DNA of 64,000 bases from Hyaloraphidium curvatum (GCA_025558095.1 JAIVFI010000030.1:496001-560000); one strand, 5' to 3'. Shown: positions 20,849 to 31,370, counted from the stretch's first letter. Numbers and translations: made by a program. Notes: a model not told the origin generated them from the letters alone.

Positions 20849-23145
20849 TCATTCCGTGTCCCAGTTCGTAGGGCGACCGACCGCCCATCCGCACCTCTTC
20901 CCGGCCGGCCCCTTCGCAGTCGCCTCGGAATAGGCCTTCCCCGCGCCCTCCGCGATGCCCGATACGTGCCCCGGGGCGGATCCGACCGCCGCGTTGGAGA
21001 AGCCGGTCTTGAGGTAGCACTCCCCCGAGGGATTGAGCGTCCACATGACGCAGGGGCCCGAAGCAGGCGAGTGGTTGCCCAGCGTCCGGAAGGGGGTTGC
21101 GGTGCGGTTGTGGAACTCGGGGATCGGCTGCAGGGGCGTCGAGATGGTGCCCGGAAGGTCGACGATCCGAGGCAGGGCGCGGCATGCAGCCAGGCAGCGG
21201 AGCGCCAGCGCGACGCGGGCCCGGGCCGGCGATTTCGAGGACAGCACCTCGTTCGGCAGCGCCCTGACTGCGAGGAGCACCTTTGTCGTGTGGTGCGGGT
21301 ATGCCCCCCTGCCGGCGAGCAGCAGTTTCAGCTCCTTCTCCGACTCGGCGAGGAAGGCGGCCTCGGTGGTCCCCGGCGGCGCCTTGGAGAGCACCAGCGC
21401 GTCCATGTCGCCCCGGTTCGTGTCCCACTCGAAGCCGCCCTCGGCTTCCCGCAGCTTCGCATCCTCGCCCGTGTCGTAGAAGAGGCGCCACATGTCGGCG
21501 TTGGTCACGAATCCCCCGGCCGATTCCGGTTTGCTCGCGACCCTCCAGATCCGGGGGTACGCGGCCGGAGGAACGAGGTGGTATACGAGCACCGGATCGC
21601 AGGCCCGCCCGAAGGAATGCCACAACCCCTGCGGGCCGATGTGCATCCGGCCAATCACCTCCTGGCCCCACCACAGGCGGATCCCGGCATCGTAGAGGAA
21701 GATGGCCACCCGCGCATCCCCGGCCCAGCAGTCCCGCGTCTTTGCCGCCCCCGCACGGGCGTAGGGGAGCGCGCGGAGCATGGCCCCGCGGGAGAGGAAG
21801 AAGCCCGCGCCCGAGGCGAAGCGGAGGTACGTCTCGCGATCGTCCGCGCGGGGTTCCCAGTAGCAGCCCGAGAAGCGCATGGCCTTGCCGATGTAGTACG
21901 GCTCCTCATGCTTGAAAAAGGTGGAGAGGTGGAGGTACATGGCGGGGACAAAGGCGAAGGAGTCGTCGTCGACCATGACGAACCATTTCGCGTCGGGGAA
22001 GCGGTTCCAGAGCTCCACGAGGCCGGGGATGAACTTAGCCTGGTCAGATTCCCAACCCTGCCGGGTCCCTCCGTCCCCGCGTTTCCTCAATCTCCTCCTC
22101 CGGCCGCCCTCCTTCAGCCTCTTCTCCTTCCTCTCTTCCTTCCTCTTCCACTCGAACGCGGTCTCCAAGTCGTCGGCTTTACGCCGCGCTTCCTCCCACA
22201 CGCCCGGCTCCCAGCGGTCACGGTGCCGCACCTCGAGCTCAGCGACCTGAAGCGTCTTCGCGTCGGGGTCCCTGGCGTCGGGCGGGACGGAGCGAAAGAG
22301 GGCCCCCGTGACGTCAAACACGCGGTACCTCAGCTTCCCGAGGGCCACGATGAAGTCCTTGGCGCCCGTGCCGACGAGGGCCTGGCCGTTCTTGGCGTCA
22401 AAGATCCGCGTGTCGGCGTACCGAGGGTCCAGCTCCGACTCGTTGTACGAGCCGCCACCGTCCGTTATCAGCAGCACGTTGCACAGTTCGGGAACGTAGG
22501 TGCTCAGGACCGCGGGCAGCCTGCGATGCGCCACGCCCCGCCCGGTCTTGACTGCCACGGCGAGGTGCGGGAAGCGGCACTCTCGCGCCGCCAGAGATGT
22601 CCGATGCTCAGAGCGGCCCAAGGAGTTGGCCGACGGACGCCGCGCCGTGGGCCTGTCGTCGGCAGGACGCCCCCACTTTCGGCCTGCCCGAACTTGAAAC
22701 GCGGCATGTTCAAAGAATGAGGCACGTCCACGGGCGCCGGCCGCTCGCCAGGGATCCCGCCCTTCTGCCCCGCGTCCGCCTTCACCGCGGTTGCATCCTC
22801 ACTGTCCTTTGACGCTGCTTCGGGCTCGGGCGGTTTGGCTGCCTCGCCGCGTTGCCCGAGCTCCTGCTCCAAGTCGTCGACCTCCTTGAAACCCCACAAT
22901 CGTTGCTTCGACGCGCCGCGGGCCGGCAACGACGCGTCTTCCGGCGAATGAATCTCGATCGTGGGTTCCAGGACGTCCGCCGGCCGCGTCGGAGTCTCAT
23001 GGCCGGGGGGGAGTGGATTCGCGTCCTCGTCTGGTTCCGCGCCCCCGCTCCCCGCTCGCCGAGTCCATATCGCGAATGCGGGGAAGGAAATGAAAACCAG
23101 CGGCACCGCGAGCCGCAAGATGGCTCGAGGGCCTAGGCGGACCAT
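20849..23145 (-). CDS. Type II membrane glycosyltransferase, fringe/GT31-like
   Basis: Two exons: 23145-22677 and 22581-20849, giving 733 aa. A start-proximal hydrophobic anchor (AILRLAVPLVFISFPAFAIW) after a short basic tail indicates a type II Golgi protein. The lumenal part has the fringe/GT31 pattern: LAVAVKTGRGVAHRRLPAVL, KFIPGLVELWNRFPDAKWFV, the metal-binding DDD of MVDDDSFAFVPA, FASGAGFFLSRGAM and LYDAGI. It should transfer a hexose to glycoproteins or glycans. A Lys/Arg/Glu-rich insert of ~35 residues precedes the DDD block. The single intron (22582-22676) is my best choice; GTCCTG with an acceptor near 22609 would also keep the frame, so ~10 residues at the junction are uncertain. 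Confidence 0.8.
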
Positions 23146-23332
23146 CCGCGGTCGGCACCGAGCCCACTTAAGTCGCTCCTGCAGTTGCTCCGCAAAACGC
23201 CGCTCTCCTTGCTAACTCACCCATGGAACGATACAAGATCGCACTCGATTGAACAAAACAATGACAGTACATGCAGATCCACGCTATCCGTCTCGCCCAC
23301 AACACCCTTGGCTCGCCTCATCCTCATGGCGC

Positions 23333-24705
23333 CTACCACGCCTTGATCGGCCCCCCGGCCTCCTTCTCCTTCTTCGCGTGCTCGATCAGCTTCGTCCGGA
23401 CTGAGTTCTGGTCTGCAATCCGGAAAGAGGTGAGAAGGCGACCGGAGGAAGATGGAAGGCGGCCCACAGTAGATGAGCGAGTTCTCCTTCTTGGGATGCA
23501 GGCAGCCCTGGCTGTAGACGCCGGCCTGAAGGTTCCGATGCGTGAAACTAGCCAAGAAGAAATCTTCAATGTCGACCCTGCGGGACGAAAGAGATGGGCG
23601 CAAGCCAATCATCCATGCCCGCGGTCGAACCCACTCGTAGAAGAACTTGATGAACTCGTCGAACTCCTCCTTCGTCGTGTGCTTGGCGACGAAGACCTCG
23701 GCGTGGAGCACGGTCTCGTTGGCCGTGACGGGGGTCCACCGGAGGGTCGTGATCACGTTGCCGACGACGTTCAGGCCCACGTTCGGTTGGACTGGCGACA
23801 AGTGCAGGATTAGAAAGGAGGAGAGCCGAGGAAGAGCATGGGCCACCGTAGACAAAGATCCCCGGTGCGTCGGTGGCGAACTCCGCCCCCTGCTTCTCGG
23901 CCTTGCTCGGCAGCGTCTCCATGAACGCGTGCGGCACCTTGTATATCCTCTCGTACAGCTCGAGGATGTCGGCGGGGATCCGATCCGGCAGCTCGGCCTT
24001 GAACGCGGGCTGCTTGCCTGCGTTCTGGTCGCGGTACGAGACGTTGTGGATCGAGTAGCCGTTGCCGTTGGTGATGTCGTACGTGGGGATGTCGTACACG
24101 CGGGAGAAGCCCGGGTGGCCCGTGGGGCAGTGGTAGCCTGGGTGGGCGATCGGATGAGTGACGACGCAGGCGGCTACGCAGAGCACGGGCCAACATTCGG
24201 AGAAGTTGTCGGTGAAGACTTTCCAGTTGAATTTTCCGGGGATCGCAGCCTGGTAGGCCACCATGTAGTCCTTCGGCTCGAACGGAAACGACGCCATGTA
24301 CTCGGTCAAGCCGGCGTGCTCCTCGTCGAACGACTTGCCCTCGAGCGCCGGGCAGACAAACACAAAGGCCCGCGCCAGGACGTGCACCTTCGTCTCCCGT
24401 GCCGCGAATCCGGGAGTGCCGTCGGACAGCAGCACCGCCGAGAACCCGTCCCCCTTCTTGGACACCCGGAAGGTGAAGCCGGCGATGGTGTCCACGACCT
24501 CGTCCCCGTCCGCTGCGTACCGGAGCGCCGACGAGTGGTACAGCCAGCTGCGGCCGAACACGGCGCGCCGCTCCAGCTCGTACACGGGGTCCGCGGTGAA
24601 CCACGAGGCGGGCAGCGTGAAGCCGACGCTGGCCGGCTGCTTGTGGTCGTAGCCGGGCGGGAAGGTGCCCCATTTCGGGGCCGCCGGCGCGTCGACGGAC
24701 AGCAT
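23333..24705 (-). CDS. Choline/carnitine-monooxygenase-like protein lacking the Rieske domain
   Basis: Five exons: 24705-24195, 24137-23847, 23791-23635, 23577-23468 and 23412-23333. The introns are 55-57 nt, all phases agree, and the product is 382 aa. The catalytic half matches ring-hydroxylating oxygenase alpha subunits of the choline/carnitine type: FNWKVFTDNFSECYHCPTGH with the Fe-binding E/D-x2-H-x4-H, then HPGFSRVYDIPTYDI, and the terminal pattern NLQAGVYSQGCLHPKKENSL. The N-terminal half keeps the flanks of the Rieske domain (FGRSWLYHSSALR ... VLARAFVFVCPAL). The stretch carrying C-x-H and C-x2-H is absent; the whole first exon holds only two Cys. Without the [2Fe-2S] cluster, normal electron transfer is impossible, so it may be a different enzyme, a subunit fed by another protein, or non-catalytic. 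Confidence 0.85.
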
Positions 24706-25043
24706 CGCGGCGACGCCGGGACGGTGCTGGCGGAGCAGAGCTCGAGAGAATGGGAACGCTCGCCGCGCAGAAAACTCGGCGGCGGAGAAGAGGCGCCCGT
24801 TCGTAGGCGCGAGATACGGGCTGTGGCAAGTGGGTCCGTCCGATCAATCGGATGCCTCCCACGGGAACATCGCAGCATTGGGCCCGATCGGGTCATCAGG
24901 GCCTCGAGAGCGTCTTCATGGAGAGCCAAGCAAACATTTCTGAACTTCCAGGACGCGGGCTAGCTTGGGGACGGATGAGTGGAGTCCACTCGCGTGATCG
25001 GTGCACACACGTGCCGCAGCGCATTCCTCGCGTCGAGTGGAAC
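24706..25043. other. Divergent intergenic region
   Basis: 338 bp between the leftward Rieske-less oxygenase start and the rightward nucleotidyltransferase-fold gene. Open frames extend into it from both genes without clear conservation. Probably both promoters. Confidence 0.45.
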
Positions 25044-26123
25044 ATGGCGTCCGACGAGGTCATCGTTGGCGAGTCCGCACTTCCCGAGGCTTCAACGTCT
25101 GCCGGGAGCGCGCCGACGGCGCCCGCGCAGAGCTGGCCGGGGCTGCTGTCCGACACGCCTGTTCTGGACGCGCTCCTGCCGGTGCTATCCCCGGACGCAA
25201 TCTTCCGCCTCGGGGCAACGTGCCGCGCCCTGTACAATCCCGTCAAATCGTATGCAGTCCGCACTTTCAACGGGGATGGGCTGCTCGGGCGCTTCTTCGA
25301 CGACGTCGCGGGGTTCCGAGCTGTCTTGGCGCGAACGGGCGCCATCGTTTCCGGATCGACCGCACTCCAGGTTCTTGACCGCGTTCGTTACAAGGAGTCC
25401 GATCTGGACGTCTACGTGCTGCCTCCGTACGCCCGGGAGCTCTGCGATTGGATCCTGGGGCAGGGCTACTACGTCGAAATGATGTGGGCGCGCCCAGATG
25501 CCCCACTCGAGGTCCAAGTCTCGCTCCTCTACAACCAGCTCGACGATCTGGTGGAGGACTGGCGGCGCGGGGACCGGCGGCCGGAGTTCAGCGTCGACGT
25601 GCTCCTGGACTACGAGCACGGCATCAGGGTCTTCACGTTCACGAAGGAGGGCGCACGCGTGCAGGTCATCGTCAGCAATTGCGACGTCTTTGCTTCGGTG
25701 CTGAACTTTCACAGCACGGTGGTGCTCAACATCCTCACCCACCGCGCGGTGTACTCGCTCTACCCTTTGTTCACGTTCCGCGACCGACAGTCGCTGATCC
25801 TGCACAGAGTGGGCGAGAGCCTGCGGGATCCCCGCATCCGGGACGTCATCACCAAGTACCGCGGCCGCGGGTTCGTCTTTGTCACCTCCGCCGGCCAATC
25901 CGGCCCGCTCCTCGTCGGCCCCCGCACGGTCGGTGACGCGCGGACCTGGACGGCGCCGCAGCCCATGGCCGAACTGGAGCGGCTGCTGCGCCGGGACGGC
26001 ATCGCAGAGGTACCCCCCGACGCCATCGCGGGCCGGCGGTGGGAGCTCGTCCCTTCGCGGAACCGACCGATGCTGTCGGCGCGCGTCCTGGACGGGGAGA
26101 GCTTCGAGGTCGAGCACGAGTAG
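25044..26123 (+). CDS. F-box-like protein with nucleotidyltransferase-fold domain
   Basis: Intronless, 359 aa. The start at 25044 follows the pattern of a short disordered leader; upstream in-frame Mets exist at 24975 and earlier. Residues ~30-70 (LLSDTPVLDALLPVLSPDAI, FRLGATCRALYNPV) look like a degenerate F-box/cyclin-like helix pair. Next comes VSGSTALQVLDRVRYKESDLDVYV, the G-S-x(n)-D-x-D signature of the nucleotidyltransferase superfamily, in a form common in lineage-specific fungal proteins. A further Asp (FSVDVLLDYEHG) may complete the metal site. Whether it transfers nucleotides is unknown; many such fungal proteins are uncharacterised. Confidence 0.65.
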   Translation: MASDEVIVGESALPEASTSAGSAPTAPAQSWPGLLSDTPVLDALLPVLSPDAIFRLGATCRALYNPVKSYAVRTFNGDGLLGRFFDDVAGFRAVLARTGAIVSGSTALQVLDRVRYKESDLDVYVLPPYARELCDWILGQGYYVEMMWARPDAPLEVQVSLLYNQLDDLVEDWRRGDRRPEFSVDVLLDYEHGIRVFTFTKEGARVQVIVSNCDVFASVLNFHSTVVLNILTHRAVYSLYPLFTFRDRQSLILHRVGESLRDPRIRDVITKYRGRGFVFVTSAGQSGPLLVGPRTVGDARTWTAPQPMAELERLLRRDGIAEVPPDAIAGRRWELVPSRNRPMLSARVLDGESFEVEHE

Positions 26124-26163
26124 GACTGCTTGTAGTCCATTATCACGCTTCTATGTTCGACCT

Positions 26164-26508
26164 TCAGCTCCCTTTCTGCGCCTCTGCGCTCGCCCGCATG
26201 GCCACGCAGGAGCCCTTGTGATTCCTCCAGTCGGCCTTTTGGCACCGAGGGCTGCAGTAGAGCGCTTCGTGACAACCGCCGCACCTCTTGAATTCGGCCA
26301 AGTCGGCGGAAGCGCGCAAGCAGCCCAGGCAGACGTAGATGTCCTTCGGCTCCTTTGTGACGTCCGTCGGATCCCGAACGGTGACCAGCTTCTCCGCAGC
26401 GCGATAGCGGGCTTCCGAATCGCACACGAACATGTATCGAACGTAGAAGCCCTGCGCCGGATAACCAAGCACGTAGACCAGAGACACGAAGCCGGATTTC
26501 GCAGTCAT
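26164..26508 (-). CDS. Small MYND zinc-finger protein
   Basis: Intronless, 114 aa from ATG 26508. The C-terminal ~45 residues are a complete MYND finger: CLGCLRASADLAEFKRCGGC, then ALYCSPRCQKADWRNHKGSC, giving C-x2-C, C-x2-C, C-x3-C and H-x3-C. The N-terminal half (FVSLVYVLGYPAQGFYVRYM) is strand-rich and unrecognised. It is the first of a tandem run of leftward MYND-family genes to 31.4 kb and overlaps none of them. It could be a free-standing adaptor. Confidence 0.8.
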   Translation of the reverse strand: MTAKSGFVSLVYVLGYPAQGFYVRYMFVCDSEARYRAAEKLVTVRDPTDVTKEPKDIYVCLGCLRASADLAEFKRCGGCHEALYCSPRCQKADWRNHKGSCVAMRASAEAQKGS

Positions 26509-26587
26509 GGGTGGGGGAGAGTCGACACGCGGGGAAAAGCAGCGACGACCCCACATTCACCACTCCAGTTTTTGCGTCGGGTTCCGA

Positions 26588-27629
26588 CTAGCAGCACTTG
26601 GCCTTGTGCGTCGGCCAGTGCGCCTTCTGGCAGTTGCCGCTGCTGCTCGCAGACGGACCGGGCGATCAGCGGTCGATCCCGTGGCTATCGACAAGTCGAA
26701 ACCCACCAGTACCACGCGTTCTTGCACCTCGAGCACTGCTTCATCAGCTTCTCCCCTCCCTTGTCCTTCTCGGCGCATCCGGGGAAGGAGCACTGGATGC
26801 CGCCGGCGTCGATCCCGCAGCACGGGCACGCTGCGGGGCCAGCCGAGGCGATCTGCCGCGCGGCGGCTCTGTTCCCGGCCTTGCGGCAAGCTGACGACGC
26901 GCAGGTGGGCACGACGAGGAAGTGCAGGTCGACGAAGCCGCCGGACGCGGGGGCGATCGGGGTGATTGTGCAGAGGAGCGCGGTGGCGGGGGAGAAGCGT
27001 CCGATGCACGGGAGGCCGAGCTTGCCGAGGATCTCGTCGTCGACGAGCGGCCGGGCCAGCCTCCGCGCGAGCGCCTCTGCCGCTGCCGGCGTTGCGCCCT
27101 GCGAGATCAGGCGGTCGTCGATGGGGAGCTCCGCGGCCAGGATGCGGGGGCCGCCGTCCGCCTTGTCCCCCGTGGAAACGCGGATCCCGAAAGGCATGGA
27201 GTAGACGTGCGGAGGAGGCATCTCTTCCAGGGAGAGCTTGGGCAGGAGCACGTTGCTGAAGGCGTTGGCGAGCTCGGCGGCGCGGGCCTCGCACGACGGC
27301 CGGACGGCCTTGGCGCAGGTCGGCCAGACGAAGCTGTACAGCTCTCCGTCGGCGGCGTCCAGCGTGGCCACGAACTCGCGGGTGCCCGCGCTGCCGTCGC
27401 CGCACGCTGCGCAGAGGCGCTGCGCCGGCGGCCACGAGCTGAGGAGGTCGCTCTGGAGCCACCCGCGCACACCGTGAATCTGGGCGAGCACCGCCAGCTC
27501 CGCGGGGCCGGTCTCCTCGGACCGCTTGGAGCGCGCGACAGCCAGCGCGGCGGGTGGCAGGTCGGCGTCGGCGGTCGCGGGGAGCTACGCGTCGCGGGTG
27601 CGGTTGGCGAGCCAGATCGTGTATATCAT
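26588..27629 (-). pseudogene. MYND-family gene with in-frame TAG at codon 15
   Basis: The array's shared N-terminus is recognisable from ATG 27629 (MIYTIWLANRTRDA), but the next codon, 27587-27585, is TAG. The paralogues have Trp there (RDAWVT at 28900, RDGWVS at 31370), so TGG has become TAG. After the stop the same frame continues for ~300 codons with full family similarity. It contains AQRLCAACG, the SMPFGI segment and a C-terminal MYND finger completed by a 64-nt intron (26643-26706): KQCSRCKNAWYC then SGNCQKAHW. No phase-compatible splice removes the TAG, and no good downstream ATG precedes the conserved region. It is a recent pseudogene, a sequencing error or a recoded stop. Confidence 0.75.
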
Positions 27630-27771
27630 TTTGCGATATTTGGAATGGGGCGGAAGGTGCTGGGAAGGCTTCGGAGTGGGGCGACTGGAATGGTGGGCTT
27701 CTGAAAGTGTCGGAGCCTGCGCTCGACGGATCTCCAGTTCCAATGACAAAAGGGACACTACAACAGGGAGG

Positions 27772-28900
27772 CTACGGCTTCGCAGCCTTTTTGCACTCGA
27801 TCTTGTGTTCGGGCCAGTGCGATTTCTGGCAGTCTGCGCTGCTGCTCGGATCCAGGTCGGGGCAACGACAATGAGTCACTCTAAGAGGCGTCGTCGGGCG
27901 GAGGCAGATCTCACCAGTACCAAGCCGCCTTGCACCTTGCGCATCTCTTCGTCGCCTTATCTGCTCCTCCACCTTCGCCCCGTCCAGCCATTCTGCTGCG
28001 TTCGAGAACGCAGCCGGGATACGAACAGAGCATGGAGGCGGGCCGGCACAATCCCCCGCACCTATCGCAGGTCGTCTCCTACACCGATTCCGTTTTGCGC
28101 TTGACGTCCCGGAGCGCCGACTTGCTGCAGGCTGCAGCGGAGCAGACGGCCAAGAAGTGGAAGCGGAAATCGGCGAAGCGGCCGCCCGAGGGCACCAGGA
28201 GGGTTGTCGTCGCGGCAAGCTTGGTGGCAGGGGCACCGCACATCCCACATGCGGCCCCATCACTTCTGACCACCTCACTGTCGATCATCTCGCGTGCCAT
28301 CTTTTCGGCGAGGCTCCACGCCGTCGAGCGGGAGGAGCCGTGCGCGATGACGACGTCCAGCGGCAGCCGCATGACCCGCGGCGGGGGCCCGCACCGGATC
28401 GGCATGTCGTCCTCTCCCACGGGCTGCGCGTAGATGCCGAACAGGATCGAGAACACGCTCGGGGACGGCAGGGCCTGCGCCCGGACCGATTCTATCACCG
28501 ACAGGCGGAACGCGTCGGCGAGCTCCTCGACACGGGCCCGGCACGAGGCACGGTCCAGGCAGACAGGCCAGGAGAAATGGATCGGCAGGCTCCCGCCGCT
28601 GACCTCGACGTCGTGGTACGCGGTTTTGGTCGCCCACAGGACGAACCGGCCGCGCCCCCGGCCGCCCCGGAGCCCCCCGATGCGAGAGCGGCACGCGACG
28701 CACACCCGTTCCGAAGGCAGCAGCGACGCCAGGGCGAGTTCTTCCAGCTCGCTCGCGGCGTCCGCGATCCGGGCCTCGCGGGCGGCCCCCGCGACGGAGC
28801 CCGGGGGCGCCACGTCAGCTGGGGGAACGGCGACCTCGGCCGGCGGCGGCGTCACCCAGGCGTCGCGGGCGGCACTGGCAAAGTGGAGAACGAGTAGCAT
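27772..28900 (-). pseudogene. MYND-family gene with in-frame TAG before its zinc finger
   Basis: From ATG 28900 the frame gives the family N-terminus (MLLVLHFASAARDAWVTPPP) and ~270 residues of family sequence (SERVCVACR, FSWPVCLDRASC, CGMCGAPATKLA). TAG then stops it at 28081-28079, right after KRKTESV. The same frame resumes with ETTCDRCGGLCRP, a Cys-rich linker and KRCARCKAAWYC. A 73-nt intron (27842-27914) joins this to SADCQKSHWPEHKIEC and the final stop at 27772. If the TAG is read as stop, the product is a 273-aa protein without its MYND finger. The conserved finger after the stop implies the break is recent or bypassed. An intron at the stop would be only ~23 nt, so splicing is unlikely. 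Confidence 0.72.
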
Positions 28901-29038
28901 TGTCCGATTGATCGACGGTTGGCGGAGCAGTCCGCGTGGGAGTTGGGCGTTTCAATAGGAAGCAGACTAAGGACAACGACCAGGAAGCCGCCCAGAACCT
29001 GACTAGTCCAAAATCGTCCCTTCCTTCGAAAGACAAGT

Positions 29039-29875
29039 CTATCGCTGCTCCCGCAAGTCTTTGATCTCCCCAGAAAGAACGCCGATCATACCCCTCAGCT
29101 CCTCGAAACGCTGCTCATGCAACTCCCTCAGTTGGTTGAACCTCTGCTCACTCGCCGCCTTCTCGTCGGTATGCGACTTCTCCAAGCGCTCGACGACCTC
29201 CCGGAGCCCACTGAACTCCTCCCGGAGCCCACTGAACTCCTCCCGGAGCCCAATGAACTCCTCCCGCAGCTCGCCGACCATCATGGCGTTCGCGTCCATG
29301 CGCCGCTCCATCCGGGTCACCTAGTTGGAAGAGCAAATGAATCCCCTTGCAATGGCGTGAGCTGCTGAAACTCACCCGCTCCCGGACGGAGTTGTCCACC
29401 ACGCCTCCAGCGGCGTTCACGTTGGTGTCAGCGCTGCTGGCGGCCGACTCCTGCGGTGACCCTCCCCCTCCGACTTGCGCGAGGGGAAGCCCGACGTCGT
29501 CGGCTGCGGGCCTGATGAGCGCAGCCCGTTCAGAAGCGCGGCAACGCCCACCGAAATGAACTGGTTGGACGTGGACGCCGCCGGGGTTCGCCGTCCCCGT
29601 GGTCGCGCCCGCTCCCTGCTGCCCCCCACCCTCGGGGACAACGTCCGGGTACTCGGGCGCGAGGGGAATCTCCTGGAGAGCCGTAATTTGTCAGTGCCTT
29701 CCCGGAGGGGGGGTGGCGCAGGCGCTTGCCTCCGACATGGGTGTCTTGATGTGCGGAAAGGGGGGATGAGCTGGCGTTCGTTGGGAGAGAGCGCGAAACC
29801 GGCGTCCCGCGTGCTCACCAACGCAAGCCACCCTGCTACGCCGACGGCTTCGTTGACCACGGATGTCGAGGACAT
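29039..29875 (-). CDS. Coiled-coil protein with heptad tandem repeat
   Basis: Three exons: 29875-29819, 29672-29376 and 29320-29039 (introns 146 and 55 nt), all phase 0, giving 211 aa. The first two exons give a Pro/Gly-rich region of low complexity. The third is a continuous coiled coil of ~90 residues, MERRMDANAMMVGELREEF and then LREEFSG repeated, followed by VVERLEKSHTDEKAASEQRF. The second intron has a textbook CAACTAG acceptor. The first exon is the least certain because its donor (GTGAGC) lies 146 nt away. No catalytic domain is present; a scaffold or oligomerisation role is inferred. Confidence 0.65.
29197..29266. repeat. 21-bp in-frame tandem repeat
   Basis: Three near-perfect 21-bp units (CCTCCCGGAGCCCACTGAACT) and a partial fourth lie inside the coiled-coil exon. 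Each unit encodes exactly one heptad (LREEFSG and variants), so changes in copy number lengthen the coil without breaking the frame. Confidence 0.9.
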
Positions 29876-30479
29876 GACGGCCTTGCAAGGACGTGAGGGA
29901 CTAATGGCTCGCTGCGAGGGATCGCGACGCCGCGACGCCGCAGCCGAAAAGGGACAAACGGGTAAAGGGACCCCGGGCACCGCACGAACGCGAACACTCC
30001 CCTACCAAAACGCTACAAAAAAGTACAACTTCGCCGTCCTTTTGCGCTCGGGTGCGCGCTGCTCCTCGGATTTCGGTGGAGGACGTCCATGAGTCTGGGG
30101 GACGCGACCGACACCGCCACGCGGAGGTCCCGGCCTCCCATTGCACCTCCCGCACCTTTCATCGCCGTAATCATGGGTGCCTTCCGGCGCCCAGGACCTG
30201 GGAGCAGGCTCGAGTTCTTGGCCAGCGGGAGAAGGATATGGTGGCGATGATGGCGTGCCACGCGGGGACAGCCGGGGTGAACGACCGACGTGCACAATAT
30301 GAGCTTTATTACAACCGTAGGAACAAAGGGAACAAGAAGCTCCCCTCACAATGCCAAACGCTCCAATGGTGCTTGCATCCGCGCCTGCCCATTCGAGTTG
30401 TGCGTGGCAAGCCTTCGAAAGACAATGCTTCAGTGCGGCAGAACTGCAGCCGTACCAGTGCAGTATGCAAGACGTAGAC
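29876..30479. other. Intergenic region with possible decayed zinc-finger exon
   Basis: Upstream flank of the coiled-coil gene and 3' flank of the MYND-family gene at 30480. Around 30421-30480 a minus-strand frame reads LKHCLSKACHAQLEW, vaguely like the second half of a MYND finger. It cannot be joined cleanly to the gene upstream. The rest shows no coding signal. Confidence 0.4.
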
Positions 30480-31370
30480 TCACGCCCCCCGAGCCCGTCC
30501 CCGGTGCTGCCCCGGAGCACGCCGCACGGGCCCGGCCGACCGTGTCTCGGCGAGCGGCAGCCTCGCCCCCGCCCTCTTTTCCCCCGAGGGCAAGAACTCC
30601 AGCCTCCCCCTGACCCACCCGAGCGCGCGCTCCCGGCACTTCCCGGCCATGCAGGTGGGCGCCGCGTAGAGCTCGAAGTCGCAGAACCGCCCGCCCCACG
30701 GCCTCAACCACGACGGCGCGGCGAGGATCCTGGCCGCGGGGTGGCCGCACGTGATGCAGTTGCGCGGGCGCCGGCGGATGACCTCGTCTTCGACGGCCGT
30801 GCGGGCGGCGTCGAAGGCCATCCGGGTCGCCGCGGCGCGGTCCATCTCCCCCTCGGCGAGCTTGTCAACGGAGAGGTCCATGGTGCGGTCGGGTCCCAGG
30901 TCGCCGACGGTGCGATCGACCCACTCCTCGCCGGCGACGCGCGGGTAGACGCCGAACTGCACCGAGAACACCTTCTGCGGGGGCATGCCCTCGAACATGC
31001 ACCGCACCACGAGCCTCTCGAACACCCGTGCCAGCTCTGCGGCCCGCTTCTCGCACCCGGGCTTCCCGGAGCAGGCCGGCCACGCGTAGCTGATCTCGTT
31101 GCCGCCGCCGACCTCCTCGGGCAGCGCGACGGTGGCGCATGCCCACTCGGCGTGGCCGCCCGAGGGCAGCTGTCCGAGCGGCGCGCGGCAGGCTACGCAG
31201 ACCCGCTCGGCGGGGTCGAGCGCGAGCAGCGCGGTTTGCTGCAGCCCCCGAACGGCGCCGTCGATCTCGTTCTCGGCGGGGGTGCGGGCCCCGCGCCGCG
31301 CGGCGACCTCGGCCGACGCCGAAACCCACCCATCGCGGACCGCGCAGGCGAGTAGCACCGTGATGCGCAT
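30480..31370 (-). CDS. MYND-array paralogue without a complete MYND finger
   Basis: Continuous frame of 296 aa from ATG 31370 to TGA 30480. The family N-terminus is intact (MRITVLLACAVRDGWVSASA), as are AERVCVACRAPLGQL, the EISYAWPACSGKPGC segment, FSVQFGVYP, NCITCGHPAARILAAP and CDFELYAAPTC. Where relatives continue into a MYND finger, this frame turns into low-complexity Arg/Gly sequence and stops. A donor-like GTGAGT sits at the stop, so a further exon is possible, but none of the acceptors I tried gives a proper finger. It is either a finger-less family member or a gene with a decayed 3' end. The conserved Cys in the retained domain may bind zinc. Confidence 0.6.
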   Translation of the reverse strand: MRITVLLACAVRDGWVSASAEVAARRGARTPAENEIDGAVRGLQQTALLALDPAERVCVACRAPLGQLPSGGHAEWACATVALPEEVGGGNEISYAWPACSGKPGCEKRAAELARVFERLVVRCMFEGMPPQKVFSVQFGVYPRVAGEEWVDRTVGDLGPDRTMDLSVDKLAEGEMDRAAATRMAFDAARTAVEDEVIRRRPRNCITCGHPAARILAAPSWLRPWGGRFCDFELYAAPTCMAGKCRERALGWVRGRLEFLPSGEKRAGARLPLAETRSAGPVRRAPGQHRGRARGA

